A stretch of DNA of 64,000 nt from the NCBI RefSeq assembly GCF_003259845.1, contig NZ_QLMJ01000016.1, positions 124,001 to 188,000 on the forward strand. Reading direction: 5' to 3'. Both the position numbers and the translations under genes were made by a program. Numbering within the stretch: the stretch's first letter is position 1; each line of letters starts with the position of its first letter. The notes under the pieces were generated by a model. The model was not told where the DNA came from and did not search any database. It saw nothing but the letters and a program-made list of their open reading frames with translations. Shown piece by piece: positions 51,802 through 60,504 of this stretch. The DNA is from Actinoplanes lutulentus. Its GTDB lineage: Bacteria; Actinomycetota; Actinomycetes; Mycobacteriales; Micromonosporaceae.

Positions 51802-53448
51802 GTGAACAGTGGGCCGAGCGCGAAGGTGGAGGTCACGGCACGGCGCAACGGGTTGACCGGAGCGCTGGCCGACTTCCGCGTGGGTACGAAGATCTATGCC
51901 GCGGTGCTGTGCTGCGCCGTGGTCGCCGCAGTCGTCGGTGTCGTCGGGCTGACCCGGCTGTCCACCCTCAACGACGACATCAAGGCGATGAAGACGCAGC
52001 ACGTCGACAGCAGCCTCGCGTTGAGCACGCTGCGGGGTGCGGCCGGCGACGGGTTCTCGTCCCTGTTCGTCTGGGCGGTGACACCGGCGGCGCAGCGGAC
52101 CGACGACACTCGCGAGGCCGTGACCACGACCGACGAGGCGACGACCGCCGCCATCGTGGCGTACCAGAAACTGGCGACCAACTCGGCGAGCCGGGAAGCC
52201 GCCGCCGCGGACGTGGCGGAGACGTTCGCCTACTTCCAGAACCTGCGGAACTACGCGCTGTTCCAGGAGACCGCGACCGGGTTCGACCCGCCGGCCGCCG
52301 ACCAGGTCGTCCCACTCTGGGTCCAGACCCAGTCCGATCTGAAAACGTCGATCGTTGCCCTCCAGGAGGCCGAGGACGCCGAATCGACAGCCATGGCGAC
52401 TCACGCGGAGGACGCGTACAAGTCCGCCCGTAACCAGGTGATCGGCTTCCTGATCGTCGGCCTGGTGCTCGCCCTCACACTTGGCACGTTCATCTCCCGG
52501 CTCATCGGCCGGCAGCTCGGCAGTGTCTCCCGGTCGCTCGCCGCCGTCGCCCGCGGTGATCTGACCGTCGGCGCCGAGGTGCACGCCCGTGACGAACTCG
52601 GCGCCATGGCCGTCGCCGTGAACACCGCCCGTGACAGCCTGCGCGCCATGGTCGGCCGGCTCACCACGAGCTCACAGACGCTCGGCACCAGCACCGGACG
52701 GCTCAGCCGGGCCACCGAACGCATCGGACAGTCCGCACAGGACGCCGCCACCCAGGCGAACGTGGCAACGATCGCCGCCGGCGACGTGTCCCTGAACGTG
52801 CAGACCGTCGCGGCCGGCAGCGAGCAGATGGGCGCGTCGATCCGCGAGATCGCGTCGAACGCCTCCGAGGCGGCCCGGGTCGCCAGCGAGGCCGTCGGTG
52901 TCGCCGACAGCGCCAACGCGACGGTGTCGCAGCTGGGCACGTCGAGCGCCGAGATCGGCAACGTCATCAAGACGATCACCGCGATCGCCGAGCAGACGAA
53001 CCTGCTCGCCCTGAACGCGACGATCGAGGCCGCTCGGGCCGGCGAGATGGGCAAGGGCTTCGCGGTCGTCGCGTCCGAGGTGAAGGACCTGGCCCAGGAG
53101 ACGGCCCGGGCCACCGAGGACATCGCCCGGCGGGTCGAGGCGATCCAAGCGGACAGTTCGAACGCGGTGGCCGCGATCGGCGAGATCTCGTCGATCATCG
53201 CCCGGATCAGCGATTACCAGACGACGATCGCGTCGGCGGTCGAGGAGCAGACGGCGACGACGGGCGAGATGGCCCGCAGCGTCGGCGACGCGGCCCAGGG
53301 CACATCAGCGATCGCGGGCAACATCGACGGGGTGGCCACGGCGGCACAGACGACGACGGCAGCCCTGGACGAGGCCAACGAGACAGCAACCGAGCTGGCG
53401 GGCATCGCGGCGGAGCTCCAGACGGTGGTCTCCCAGTTCCGCGTGTAA
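51802..53448 (+). CDS. Methyl-accepting chemotaxis protein
   Basis: Starting at the GTG at 51802 gives 548 residues; a GTG at 51829 is equally possible. Two transmembrane helices (IYAAVLCCAVVAAVVGVVGL and VIGFLIVGLVLALTLGTFI) enclose a four-helix sensor domain, followed by HAMP and the signalling domain with the conserved tip IAEQTNLLALNATIEAARAGEMGKGFAVVASEVKDLA. No other chemotaxis genes are in the window, so its partner system lies elsewhere. Confidence 0.92.
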   Translation: MNSGPSAKVEVTARRNGLTGALADFRVGTKIYAAVLCCAVVAAVVGVVGLTRLSTLNDDIKAMKTQHVDSSLALSTLRGAAGDGFSSLFVWAVTPAAQRTDDTREAVTTTDEATTAAIVAYQKLATNSASREAAAADVAETFAYFQNLRNYALFQETATGFDPPAADQVVPLWVQTQSDLKTSIVALQEAEDAESTAMATHAEDAYKSARNQVIGFLIVGLVLALTLGTFISRLIGRQLGSVSRSLAAVARGDLTVGAEVHARDELGAMAVAVNTARDSLRAMVGRLTTSSQTLGTSTGRLSRATERIGQSAQDAATQANVATIAAGDVSLNVQTVAAGSEQMGASIREIASNASEAARVASEAVGVADSANATVSQLGTSSAEIGNVIKTITAIAEQTNLLALNATIEAARAGEMGKGFAVVASEVKDLAQETARATEDIARRVEAIQADSSNAVAAIGEISSIIARISDYQTTIASAVEEQTATTGEMARSVGDAAQGTSAIAGNIDGVATAAQTTTAALDEANETATELAGIAAELQTVVSQFRV

Positions 53449-53484
53449 TTACGCGGCCGCTCCGAGGCAGCGTGCCGGCTTCGG

Positions 53485-53604
53485 GTCGGCTCCGCACATG
53501 CCGGCTCCGCACATGTCAGCTCCGGACCTGCCAGCTCCGCACCGGTCGGCTCCGGACATGTCGGCTCCGCACCGGTCGGCTCCGGACATGTCGGCTCCGC
53601 ACCC
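53485..53604. repeat. 15-bp tandem array, eight units
   Basis: Eight consecutive 15-bp units follow GTCGGCTCCGSACMK with small variations, starting 36 bp after the chemoreceptor stop. The array runs directly into a half copy (ACCCGAACTCGACAC, to 53615) of the 39-nt element. Confidence 0.85.
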
Positions 53605-53636
53605 GAACTCGACACACACGTGCCATCGCCGGAACC

Positions 53637-53675
53637 GTGTCGAATTCAGGCGCCGAACGAACCGAAAGTCGACAC
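53637..53675. repeat. 39-nt palindromic element, copy 3
   Basis: It is exactly 39 nt with perfect GTGTCGA/TCGACAC arms, in the gap between the convergent chemoreceptor and SRPBCC genes. Confidence 0.75.
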
Positions 53676-53728
53676 GCACGCAGGGAGCCACCCGCCCGCG
53701 TCGACGTGAGGTCCGACTTAGCGGCCCA

Positions 53729-53874
53729 CGACCGTAAGCACAAGCCGCCCCTGACCGGCTCGCGCTTGCGGTCGCGTTTCCGCCCCCTGCACGACCACAA
53801 GCACAAGCCGACCGTGACCGGTTCGCGCTTGGGGTCGCATTCTCGGCCCTCGCACGACCACGAGCGCGAGCCGG
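53729..53874. repeat. 63-bp-period hairpin repeat, locus B
   Basis: Left arms begin at 53729, 53792 and 53855, exactly 63 bp apart; right arms at 53756 and 53819 pair with them across 8-bp loops. They match the arms at 26820-26939. From 53875 to 54162 I see nothing recognisable. Confidence 0.78.
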
Positions 53875-54162
53875 GCGGGCAGCGATCTCGCTTGACGTGG
53901 CTACAACCCGCGCTGCGGGAGGCACGCGGTCGGCCGCTACCAGCCGGCGTCGATAGCTAGTCGACCAGCAGTCGCGCTGTGGGCGCAGCTCGCCTAGATC
54001 TTGAGGAGAGATCCGCTCCCGGTTGCCTCGGTCGCCGTGGTCGCCGCGGTCGCCTCGGTTCGACCTTGGTCGGCTGGCTGTTGCGGTTGTTTCAGTGATC
54101 GCGAGGCAGCCGTCAGTGCCGGCCAGCCACGATCCGGCGCCCGCAACCCGCGTCGGCCCTGT

Positions 54163-54211
54163 CGAGGCGTACCCCAGAAAGGGGCCGGCGAGGCGTACCC
54201 CGGAAAGGAGC
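54163..54211. repeat. Two 23-bp direct repeats
   Basis: CGAGGCGTACCCC-RGAAAGGRGC occurs at 54163-54185 and 54189-54211 (26-bp period) just before the 3' end of the SRPBCC gene. Confidence 0.65.
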
Positions 54212-54225
54212 GTGAGCGGAACCGC

Positions 54226-54684
54226 TCAGGGTGACTCGGTGAGGGTTGCCAGGTTGTCGAGGGCCATCCGGGTGCCGGCCTCGTTGTCGGCGGGCGGGAT
54301 GGCGTCGGGGACGCCCTCGTGGAGCATGGTCACCTCGGTGTCAGCGCCCGCGTCCACCAGGGTCGTGGTGATCGTCATGATGCCGCGCATCGATTCGTCG
54401 CCGGTTTCGAACTCCAGGGTCTCGACCACCTGCTCGTCGGGCACAAGCCTGACAAAGTGCCCGCGGTATGTGTCCGTTGAAAAACCAGATTTCCCGACAC
54501 CGTCGGAAAAATCGTAAGTGAGCGACACTCGGAAAGCACCGCCCTCCCGCGCGTCGAATTCGTGGACCACACTCGTCATCCCGACCGGGACCCGCCAGCG
54601 GGCGATCGCGTCCGCCGAAAGAAGGGCGGAGTAGATCGACGCCCGCGGGGCACTGATACGACGAGACACCTGCGTCGAGTACAT
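54226..54684 (-). CDS. SRPBCC (AHSA1-like) ligand-binding protein
   Basis: The ATG at 54684 gives 152 residues. The fold is recognised from VSRRISAPRASIYSALLSADAIARWRVP at the start, REGGAFRVSLTYDF in the middle and the C-terminal helix TRMALDNLATL. These proteins bind hydrophobic ligands; several are partnered with ArsR regulators, but none is here. It is divergent from the sigma factor gene. Confidence 0.85.
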   Translation of the reverse strand: MYSTQVSRRISAPRASIYSALLSADAIARWRVPVGMTSVVHEFDAREGGAFRVSLTYDFSDGVGKSGFSTDTYRGHFVRLVPDEQVVETLEFETGDESMRGIMTITTTLVDAGADTEVTMLHEGVPDAIPPADNEAGTRMALDNLATLTESP

Positions 54685-54822
54685 GGACGTCAGGATAGTT
54701 GTGGTCGCGATCACTCGAATGAGTGGTTTGCGGTACCACTGTGGCTGGGCAGTAGGGGAGCCACGATCACGGGGCACCGTCACTCCCGCCCCGCGACGAA
54801 GCCGAACTACGAGGAGACGAGC

Positions 54823-55635
54823 ATGACCGTCGCCGTTGAAACCGCTGCCGTCGTCGAGGCGCCGACAAAAGCTGTCGACTCCTCCGCGAGCACCGACCGT
54901 GCCAGCGAACTGATCAACGCGATGGCGGCCCTGCCCGCCGGACACCCTTCGCGCGCCGCTCTGCGGGACCGGGCCATCGAGGCCTGGCTGCCGCTCGCCC
55001 GGCACCTGTCCAACCGGTACGCGAACCGGGGCGAGCCCCGCGACGACCTCTACCAGGTTGCCATCGTCGGTCTGATCAAGGCGACCGACCGGTTCGAGCC
55101 GGACCGCGGCGTGGACTTCGCCGGCTTCGCGATCCCGACGATCGTCGGCGAGCTGAAGCGGCACTTCCGGGACAAGACCTGGTCGGTACGCGTACCGCGC
55201 CGCCTGCAGGAGCTGCGCCTGGCGATCACGGCGGCGAACAGCTCGCTGAGCCACACGCTGGGCCGCTCCCCCACGGTCACCGACATCGCCGAGCACCTGA
55301 AGATCACCGAGGACGAGGTTCTCGAGGGTCTTGAGGGCGCCCGGGCGTACAACTCGACAAGCCTCTCCACCCCGGTGGCGGACAGCGGCACCGAGCTGGG
55401 CGAGACCCTCGGTGGCCTGGACGCCGAGTTCGAGGTCGCCGAGCTGCGTGTCGCGCTGGGCCCGGCGCTGGCCCGCCTGGACGAGCGCGAGCAGAAGATC
55501 GTCAGCCTGCGCTTCTACGGCAACCTCACCCAGACGCAGATCGCCGAGCAGGTCGGTGTCTCGCAGATGCACGTGTCGCGGCTGCTCACCCGGGCGCTGA
55601 CGAAGCTGCGTCGCGAGCTCGACTCGGTGGCCTGA
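54823..55635 (+). CDS. SigB/SigF-type stress sigma factor
   Basis: The ATG at 54823 behind GAGGAG gives 270 residues. Region 2 (LPLARHLSNRYANRGEPRDDLYQVAIVGLIKATDRFEPDRGVDF), region 3 (LGRSPTVTDIAEHLKITEDEV) and region 4 (LTQTQIAEQVGVSQMHVSRLLTRAL) mark a group 3 sigma factor of the stress/sporulation branch. No anti-sigma factor or antagonist is adjacent, so its control is encoded elsewhere. Confidence 0.93.
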   Translation: MTVAVETAAVVEAPTKAVDSSASTDRASELINAMAALPAGHPSRAALRDRAIEAWLPLARHLSNRYANRGEPRDDLYQVAIVGLIKATDRFEPDRGVDFAGFAIPTIVGELKRHFRDKTWSVRVPRRLQELRLAITAANSSLSHTLGRSPTVTDIAEHLKITEDEVLEGLEGARAYNSTSLSTPVADSGTELGETLGGLDAEFEVAELRVALGPALARLDEREQKIVSLRFYGNLTQTQIAEQVGVSQMHVSRLLTRALTKLRRELDSVA

Positions 55636-55659
55636 TAAAAGTAAATCGTAAAAAAAACT

Positions 55660-55697
55660 GACAAAGGCGCCATCCCCACCGGGATGGCGCCTTTGTC
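55660..55697. terminator. Strong terminator after the sigma factor gene
   Basis: Perfect 17-bp arms (GACAAAGGCGCCATCCC and its complement) with a CACC loop. A run of A (55650-55657) precedes it, which would give a U-tract on the minus strand. Confidence 0.9.
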
Positions 55698-55740
55698 GCA
55701 CATGGATTGATCAACTTCTCGTTCGGGTAGATCAACAACC

Positions 55741-56847
55741 ATGAAATACTGGATAGACGCCGCCTGGGAACGATTACGCCGCGGCGGCCGGCCTGCCCTG
55801 ATCACCGCCGGCGCCGCCACCGTCGCCTGGCTCCTGGCCGCCGACGTCATCGGCCACCCCGACCCGATCTTCGCCCCGACCGCCGTCCTCGTCGTCCTCG
55901 GCGAGTCCCGGGGCCGCCGGCTTCGCCAGACCACCGAGATCGTCCTCGGCGTGGCAGCCGGGATCCTGATCGCCGAGCTCACCGTCCTCGCCCTCGGTCC
56001 CGGCGCGCTCACGCTCTTCATCGTCCTGCTGCTCACCATCGGCCCGATGATCGTGGCCGGCGCGAGCAGCACCCTCGTCGGCCAGGCCTCGCTGTCCGCG
56101 CTCTACCTGGTCGTCGTCGCGGCACCGCAGGGCCAGTTGATCCCGTTCCGGTTCATCGACGCGCTGATCGGCGGCGCGATCGCGATCGCGGCGAGTCAGC
56201 TCACCGTGGCACGCCGGCCGCTCGCGCCGCTGGTGGCCACGGCCCGGCAGACGTACGCCGACGTGGCTGATCTGCTCGGTGACCTCAACGACGCGCTGGA
56301 GACCAGCGACGAGCCGGCCGCCGAGGACGTGCTCGAACGGGCGCATCGGCTGCACGACTGTGCGGACCATCTGCGTACCGAAGTGGAAGCCGCCGCCGAG
56401 ACGGTGAGATTGCGCATCCGCCGCCGCAGGCGGCTCGACCAGCTGCGCGACGTCGAGCAGACCGCGCACCAGCTCGACCACGTGGTCCGCAACGTCGGGA
56501 TGCTGGCCCGCCACGCGGCGGCGGCGATCCGGCTGAACACCGTCACGCCGCCCGACCTGCGGCGCGCGATCGAGGCGCTGAGCGACGCGGTCCGCGCGGC
56601 CGGGGAATCCCTCGCCACCGATCTGACCGGCGGCGATCCGGACCGGCACGCCGGGCAGGCCGACGCCGATGCCCTGGACGCGGTCCGGATCGCCGGGAAG
56701 CTTCTCGAATCAGGCCCGTCGCCGACGCTCACTCTCGTCATCGGCCAGATCCGGACGGCAGCCGTCGATCTGCTGCGCGGCGTGGGCCAGGATGACGCCG
56801 ACGTCCTCAGCAGGGTGGATGAGGCCTTCGGATGGGGTCACGATTAG
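55741..56847 (+). CDS. FUSC/aromatic-acid-exporter-like membrane protein
   Basis: The 368-residue protein has six N-terminal helices (ALITAGAATVAWLLA to IDALIGGAIAIAASQL) and a long helical cytoplasmic tail rich in Arg, Asp and Ala. This half-FUSC layout is known from proposed aromatic acid exporters. No RND-type or adaptor partner is nearby. The substrate is unknown. Confidence 0.78.
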   Translation: MKYWIDAAWERLRRGGRPALITAGAATVAWLLAADVIGHPDPIFAPTAVLVVLGESRGRRLRQTTEIVLGVAAGILIAELTVLALGPGALTLFIVLLLTIGPMIVAGASSTLVGQASLSALYLVVVAAPQGQLIPFRFIDALIGGAIAIAASQLTVARRPLAPLVATARQTYADVADLLGDLNDALETSDEPAAEDVLERAHRLHDCADHLRTEVEAAAETVRLRIRRRRRLDQLRDVEQTAHQLDHVVRNVGMLARHAAAAIRLNTVTPPDLRRAIEALSDAVRAAGESLATDLTGGDPDRHAGQADADALDAVRIAGKLLESGPSPTLTLVIGQIRTAAVDLLRGVGQDDADVLSRVDEAFGWGHD

Positions 56848-56922
56848 GCCTGCCTGTTTACTGGGATTTGCCCAGGGCATACTGTTGCCCTCATACAACT
56901 GTTTCAAGGAAGGACGGCCCTG

Positions 56923-57342
56923 GTGCCTGCTATTCGGACGCTGTCGGTTCTCATCGTCGACGATGACGACGCCGATAGCCTGATCATCGAAGAGGCCCTA
57001 GAGGCGAGCCCGATGGCTCCGGTGATCCACCGTGTCGCGGACGGCGTCCAGGCCCTCGAATACCTCCGTGGCGCGGGCACGAAGCGCCCCGACCTGATCC
57101 TGCTCGACCTCAACATGCCGCGGATGGGCGGCCGCGAGGTCCTCGCCGAGATCAAGAACGACGCGGACCTCAAGACGATCCCGGTCGTGGTCCTGACCAC
57201 CTCGCAGGCCGAGCTCGACGTGATGGCCAGCTACAACCACCACGCCAACGCCTTCGTCACGAAGCCGCTGGAGCTCGAGGCCTTCGAGAACGCGGTCCGC
57301 CAGATCAACCGTTTCTACGGCGACATCGCGGTCCTGCCCTAA
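56923..57342 (+). CDS. Single-domain response regulator (Rcp1-like)
   Basis: The GTG at 56923 gives 139 residues consisting only of a receiver: acidic DDDD at 13-16, phospho-acceptor Asp62 (LILLDLNMPRMGG), Thr in VVLTTSQ and Lys in AFVTKPLE. The sequence style (IIEEALEAS, YLRGAG) matches stand-alone regulators that partner phytochrome or PAS kinases. The multi-PAS kinase elsewhere in the window is one possible partner, by speculation. Confidence 0.92.
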   Translation: MPAIRTLSVLIVDDDDADSLIIEEALEASPMAPVIHRVADGVQALEYLRGAGTKRPDLILLDLNMPRMGGREVLAEIKNDADLKTIPVVVLTTSQAELDVMASYNHHANAFVTKPLELEAFENAVRQINRFYGDIAVLP

Positions 57343-57375
57343 GAGCCACTTTCTTGGGTACGCACGAAGCACAGC

Positions 57376-57404
57376 GATGGCCGGGCTCCTGGAGCCCGGC
57401 CATC
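57376..57404 (+). terminator. Terminator after the response regulator
   Basis: 12-bp arms GATGGCCGGGCT/AGCCCGGCCATC with a CCTGG loop, followed by AGCGTTTTCT. Confidence 0.85.
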
Positions 57405-57426
57405 AGCGTTTTCTGGTCTGTTCCGG

Positions 57427-58461
57427 TCAGACCGTGGCGAGAACCGGCTGCTCGGCGACAGGCGCCGCGGTCCGGCGGACCCGCTGAGCTCCGATCACGC
57501 ACAGCACCAGCCCGGCAATGACCCACCCCGCCAGCACGATGATCGAGTGGGCGGCGCCGTTGCCGTCGAAGAACGCTGTCGACCGCAGCAACTGGCCCCC
57601 GGCACCCGGCGGCAGCAGCTGGCCGAGGGCACCGGACCAGCCGGGCAGCATCTCCGGCGCCGACGCGCTGCCGGACAGCGGGTTGCCGACCAGCATCATG
57701 GTGGCCGCGCCGACGCCGAACCCGACGTACCCGAACAGCGACTCCAGGCCCAGGATCGTCAGCGACGTCGCCGCCACGGTCAGCGCGATGGCACCGGCGT
57801 TCGCGAGGTACGTACCGTCGATCGACCCGAACCAGAACTGCAGGATCGCCGCCATCGCCAGGCCACCGGTGACCGCGAAGGCCAGCGCCCCGACGACCCG
57901 GCGGGCGCTGCCCCGGACCAGCCGGGTGAGCAGGACGGCGGCGAGCATGCCACCGATGACCAGCGGCAACGCGCCGGCGGCGAGGCCGGCGCCGCGCGGG
58001 TCGTCGGCGGGCAGGCTGACGATGTCCCGGACCGCGACGGCCGGGGCGACGCCGTCCGCCTGTGCCTGGCTCAGCGCGGTGCCGACACCCTGCAGGGTCT
58101 GCGCGATCGCCACGCCGGCCGCCGAGGCGGTCAGGACCTGCGGTGTGCCGGTGCTGACGTCGATCGCGCCGTACACCTCGCGGTCGCGGATCAGCTGCTC
58201 GGCGGCCGCGGTGTCCGCCACCACGGTGATGTCGAACGCGTCCGGCAGCCGCTGCGACAGTGCGGCGCTGACCTGCTGGACCGCGGCGGCGGGACCGGCG
58301 ATCGCGATCGGCACGTCGTGCACCGACGACCGCACGGACGGCCAGGCGAACGCGGTCAGCAGCACACTGATGATCAGTGTGAGCAGGACGACGGCCCGGG
58401 TCACGACCGACCAGGGCGACGAGACCGACGCGTCGTCGGTGAGCGGGGCCTGTGAGACCAT
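57427..58461 (-). CDS. ABC-2/YhgE-like membrane protein
   Basis: The ATG at 58461 with GGGAG upstream gives 344 residues. One N-terminal helix is followed by an extracytoplasmic domain of about 130 residues, then five to six helices including GALPLVIGGMLAAVLLTRLVRG and FGYVGFGVGAATMMLVGNPLSG. This resembles YhgE/Pip- and ABC-2-related membrane proteins. Two operator-like repeats upstream suggest TetR control shared with the divergent gene. Confidence 0.75.
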   Translation of the reverse strand: MVSQAPLTDDASVSSPWSVVTRAVVLLTLIISVLLTAFAWPSVRSSVHDVPIAIAGPAAAVQQVSAALSQRLPDAFDITVVADTAAAEQLIRDREVYGAIDVSTGTPQVLTASAAGVAIAQTLQGVGTALSQAQADGVAPAVAVRDIVSLPADDPRGAGLAAGALPLVIGGMLAAVLLTRLVRGSARRVVGALAFAVTGGLAMAAILQFWFGSIDGTYLANAGAIALTVAATSLTILGLESLFGYVGFGVGAATMMLVGNPLSGSASAPEMLPGWSGALGQLLPPGAGGQLLRSTAFFDGNGAAHSIIVLAGWVIAGLVLCVIGAQRVRRTAAPVAEQPVLATV

Positions 58462-58477
58462 GATGAACTCCCTAAGA

Positions 58478-58547
58478 GAACGACTGTTCGTTTTAAACTG
58501 TGCACAGGCTTGGCGCGACTTGTCAAGAATGAACGTTCGCTTTAGAT
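58478..58547. promoter_or_regulatory. Paired operator-like repeats between divergent membrane genes
   Basis: 58478-58498 and 58527-58547 align as GAAYGAMYGTTCGYTTTARA in direct orientation, 49 bp apart. They look like TetR sites, but no TetR gene is adjacent. Confidence 0.55.
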
Positions 58548-58584
58548 TCGAGACATGCCCCGAGCAGCGACGAAAGATCAGGCG

Positions 58585-59667
58585 ATGGCTTCTCGCGCCG
58601 AAACACATGTCGTGACCGCGTCGCTCGACACTCCACGCCCCGCCGGCCGCGCCACCGGCCGCCGCCGCTGGTTCCGGCGCGGTGCGGTGCTCGCGGTGAT
58701 CGTCCTGTTCGCCGTCGAGCTGGTCATCGGCTGGCCGTCGCTCTCCTCCGCCGTCGGCCAGCTCAAGGCCCCGGACCCGCGCTGGCTCGCCGGCGCGGTC
58801 GTCGCCGAGCTGATGGCCATGGGCATGTACGCCCGCATGCAGCACACCCTGCTGCGCTCGGCCGGCCTGCGCGTGCCGCTGTACCGCAGCGTCGCCCTCG
58901 CGTACGCCGCGCACTCCCTCAACGAGACCCTGCCCGGCGGCCCGGCGTTCTCCACCAGCTTCAACTACCAGCAGATGCGCCGCTTCGGCGCCACCCCGGC
59001 CGTCGCCTCCTGGTGCATCGCCCTGTCCGGCATCCTTTCCACGACGGCCCTCGCGGTGGTCACCGCAGGCGGCGCGCTCGCCTCCGACGGCACACCCCAT
59101 TGGTACGGCCTGACGGCGCTGGCCGCCGTGATCGTGCTCCTGGTCGTCGGCGCCCAGCGGGTCAGCCGCAACCCGTCCGTACTCGACCCGGCAGCCCGCG
59201 CGATCCTGTCCCTGGTCAACCGCCTCCGCCGCCGCCCCGCCGAGGCGGGCCTCGACCACGTACGGAGTTTCGTCGGCCAGCTCGGCGCCGCCCGCCTGAC
59301 CCCGGGCCGAGGACTCGCGGCCGCCGTCTTCGCCGTCCTGAACTGGGGCCTCGACGCCGTCTGCCTGTGGATGTGCGTCCGCGCCGTCAGCAACGAGGAG
59401 ATCAACGCCACCCAGCTGCTGCTCGCGTTCTGCGCCGGGATGGCAGCCGGAACGGTGACGATCATCCCCGGCGGCCTCGGCATCATCGACAGCGCGCTGA
59501 TCCTCGGCCTGGTCACGGGCGGGATCGCCACCTCGACGGCGATCGCCGCGGTGGTCCTCTACCGGATCATCAGCTTCGGCTTCATCATCGGCGTCGGCTG
59601 GATCTCCTGGCTGATCATGCGGCGCCGCCACCGCATCTACCTGGCGGCCCGCGCCCAGGTGTCGTGA
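58585..59667 (+). CDS. Lysyl-phosphatidylglycerol synthase-type flippase (UPF0104) membrane protein
   Basis: Starting at the ATG at 58585 gives 360 residues; the ATG at 58555 adds MPRAATKDQA. About eight helices include LNETLPGGPAFSTSFNYQQMRRFGA and GTVTIIPGGLGIIDSALILGLVTGG, which are typical of the MprF N-terminal/AglD-like flippase family. It probably translocates a lipid or lipid-linked precursor. It overlaps the next gene by GTGA. Confidence 0.85.
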   Translation: MASRAETHVVTASLDTPRPAGRATGRRRWFRRGAVLAVIVLFAVELVIGWPSLSSAVGQLKAPDPRWLAGAVVAELMAMGMYARMQHTLLRSAGLRVPLYRSVALAYAAHSLNETLPGGPAFSTSFNYQQMRRFGATPAVASWCIALSGILSTTALAVVTAGGALASDGTPHWYGLTALAAVIVLLVVGAQRVSRNPSVLDPAARAILSLVNRLRRRPAEAGLDHVRSFVGQLGAARLTPGRGLAAAVFAVLNWGLDAVCLWMCVRAVSNEEINATQLLLAFCAGMAAGTVTIIPGGLGIIDSALILGLVTGGIATSTAIAAVVLYRIISFGFIIGVGWISWLIMRRRHRIYLAARAQVS

Positions 59668-60395
59668 CGGCGACTCACCCCTTGTCCCCGGCGGAGCTTG
59701 AGTCGAGCCACATCGTCGCCAGCCGACCGGCCACCGATCCCGGCTCGGGTCCCGGCACGGACCCGGGCTCGAATCCTGGCCCGGGTTCCGGTTCCGGCCC
59801 GGACACGGTTCCCGTCCCCGCGCCGGTGACGCCGACCGAGACCGAGCGACTCAGCTCGACCAGCTCCCCAACGGCCTCGCCGCGGCCGCCGTTGCCGAAA
59901 CACGCCACCATCTCCGTGGGTGGTGTCCGGCTCGACAACAGCATCCCGAGCAGCAACACCTGCGTGACGTTCCTGAACACCGCATTGAATCAGCCGGTGC
60001 GTGCCGCCGGCGTCGTGGTCACCGACGGGCCGGACTACATCGTGGTCGACGACAGCGAATGCCGGATCCCCAGCCTGCTCCCGCATCCGTTCCGGTCCTG
60101 CGACGACGCGGTGCTGGAGCCCGGCGGCCCCGGCTGTGACACCGGCATCGGACTCGATCCGGACGGCCCGCCGGAGGCCAGCGGTCCGGACGCCGTCCAG
60201 CGCGACGCGACGATCCGGCTCACCCTTGAGGCCACCTGCACATCCCGCGAAGGCCCGCCGTGCTCATCGCTGGACGACAGCTTCTCGCCGACGGTGACCG
60301 CACCGATCGAGGTCTCCTGGACCGACGGCGGCCGGGAACGCACCGTCTTCGTGCGGGAACAGCAGCCCTCACCGGAGACTCATTCAAGTAGGTGA
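59664..60395 (+). CDS. Secreted-type protein lacking a signal peptide, paralog of the next gene
   Basis: The GTG at 59664 overlaps the flippase stop and gives 243 residues. A Pro/Gly/Ser-rich stretch (30-90) precedes a domain with TISVGGVRLDNSIPSSN, DGPDYIVVDDSECR, HPFRSCDDAVLEPGGPGCD, LTLEATCTSREGPPC and EVSWTDGG. The six cysteines suggest an extracellular fold, yet no signal or transmembrane segment is visible. It may have lost its export signal or depend on another route. Confidence 0.75.
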   Translation: MTATHPLSPAELESSHIVASRPATDPGSGPGTDPGSNPGPGSGSGPDTVPVPAPVTPTETERLSSTSSPTASPRPPLPKHATISVGGVRLDNSIPSSNTCVTFLNTALNQPVRAAGVVVTDGPDYIVVDDSECRIPSLLPHPFRSCDDAVLEPGGPGCDTGIGLDPDGPPEASGPDAVQRDATIRLTLEATCTSREGPPCSSLDDSFSPTVTAPIEVSWTDGGRERTVFVREQQPSPETHSSR

Positions 60396-60504
60396 GTGAA
60401 CTGTCGGTCCGCTGACTCACGGCTTGTCCTCCGGCCGCACCGCGCGCAGGATGCCGGGTGCCTCGCGCCACACCGGCGCTCCCACCCGGAGGGAACCCCG
60501 TCCC

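Noticed and set aside
53729..53874. Possible CRISPR array
   Set aside because: The 63-bp units repeat as whole units with hairpin arms; there are no unique spacers of even length and no cas genes.
53449..53925. Minus-strand ORF with pentapeptide-like GADMS/GADRC repeats
   Set aside because: The repeats come from the 15-bp tandem array; there is no ribosome-binding site, the rest is low-complexity Arg/Ala sequence across other repeats, and all frames give similar five-residue periodicity.
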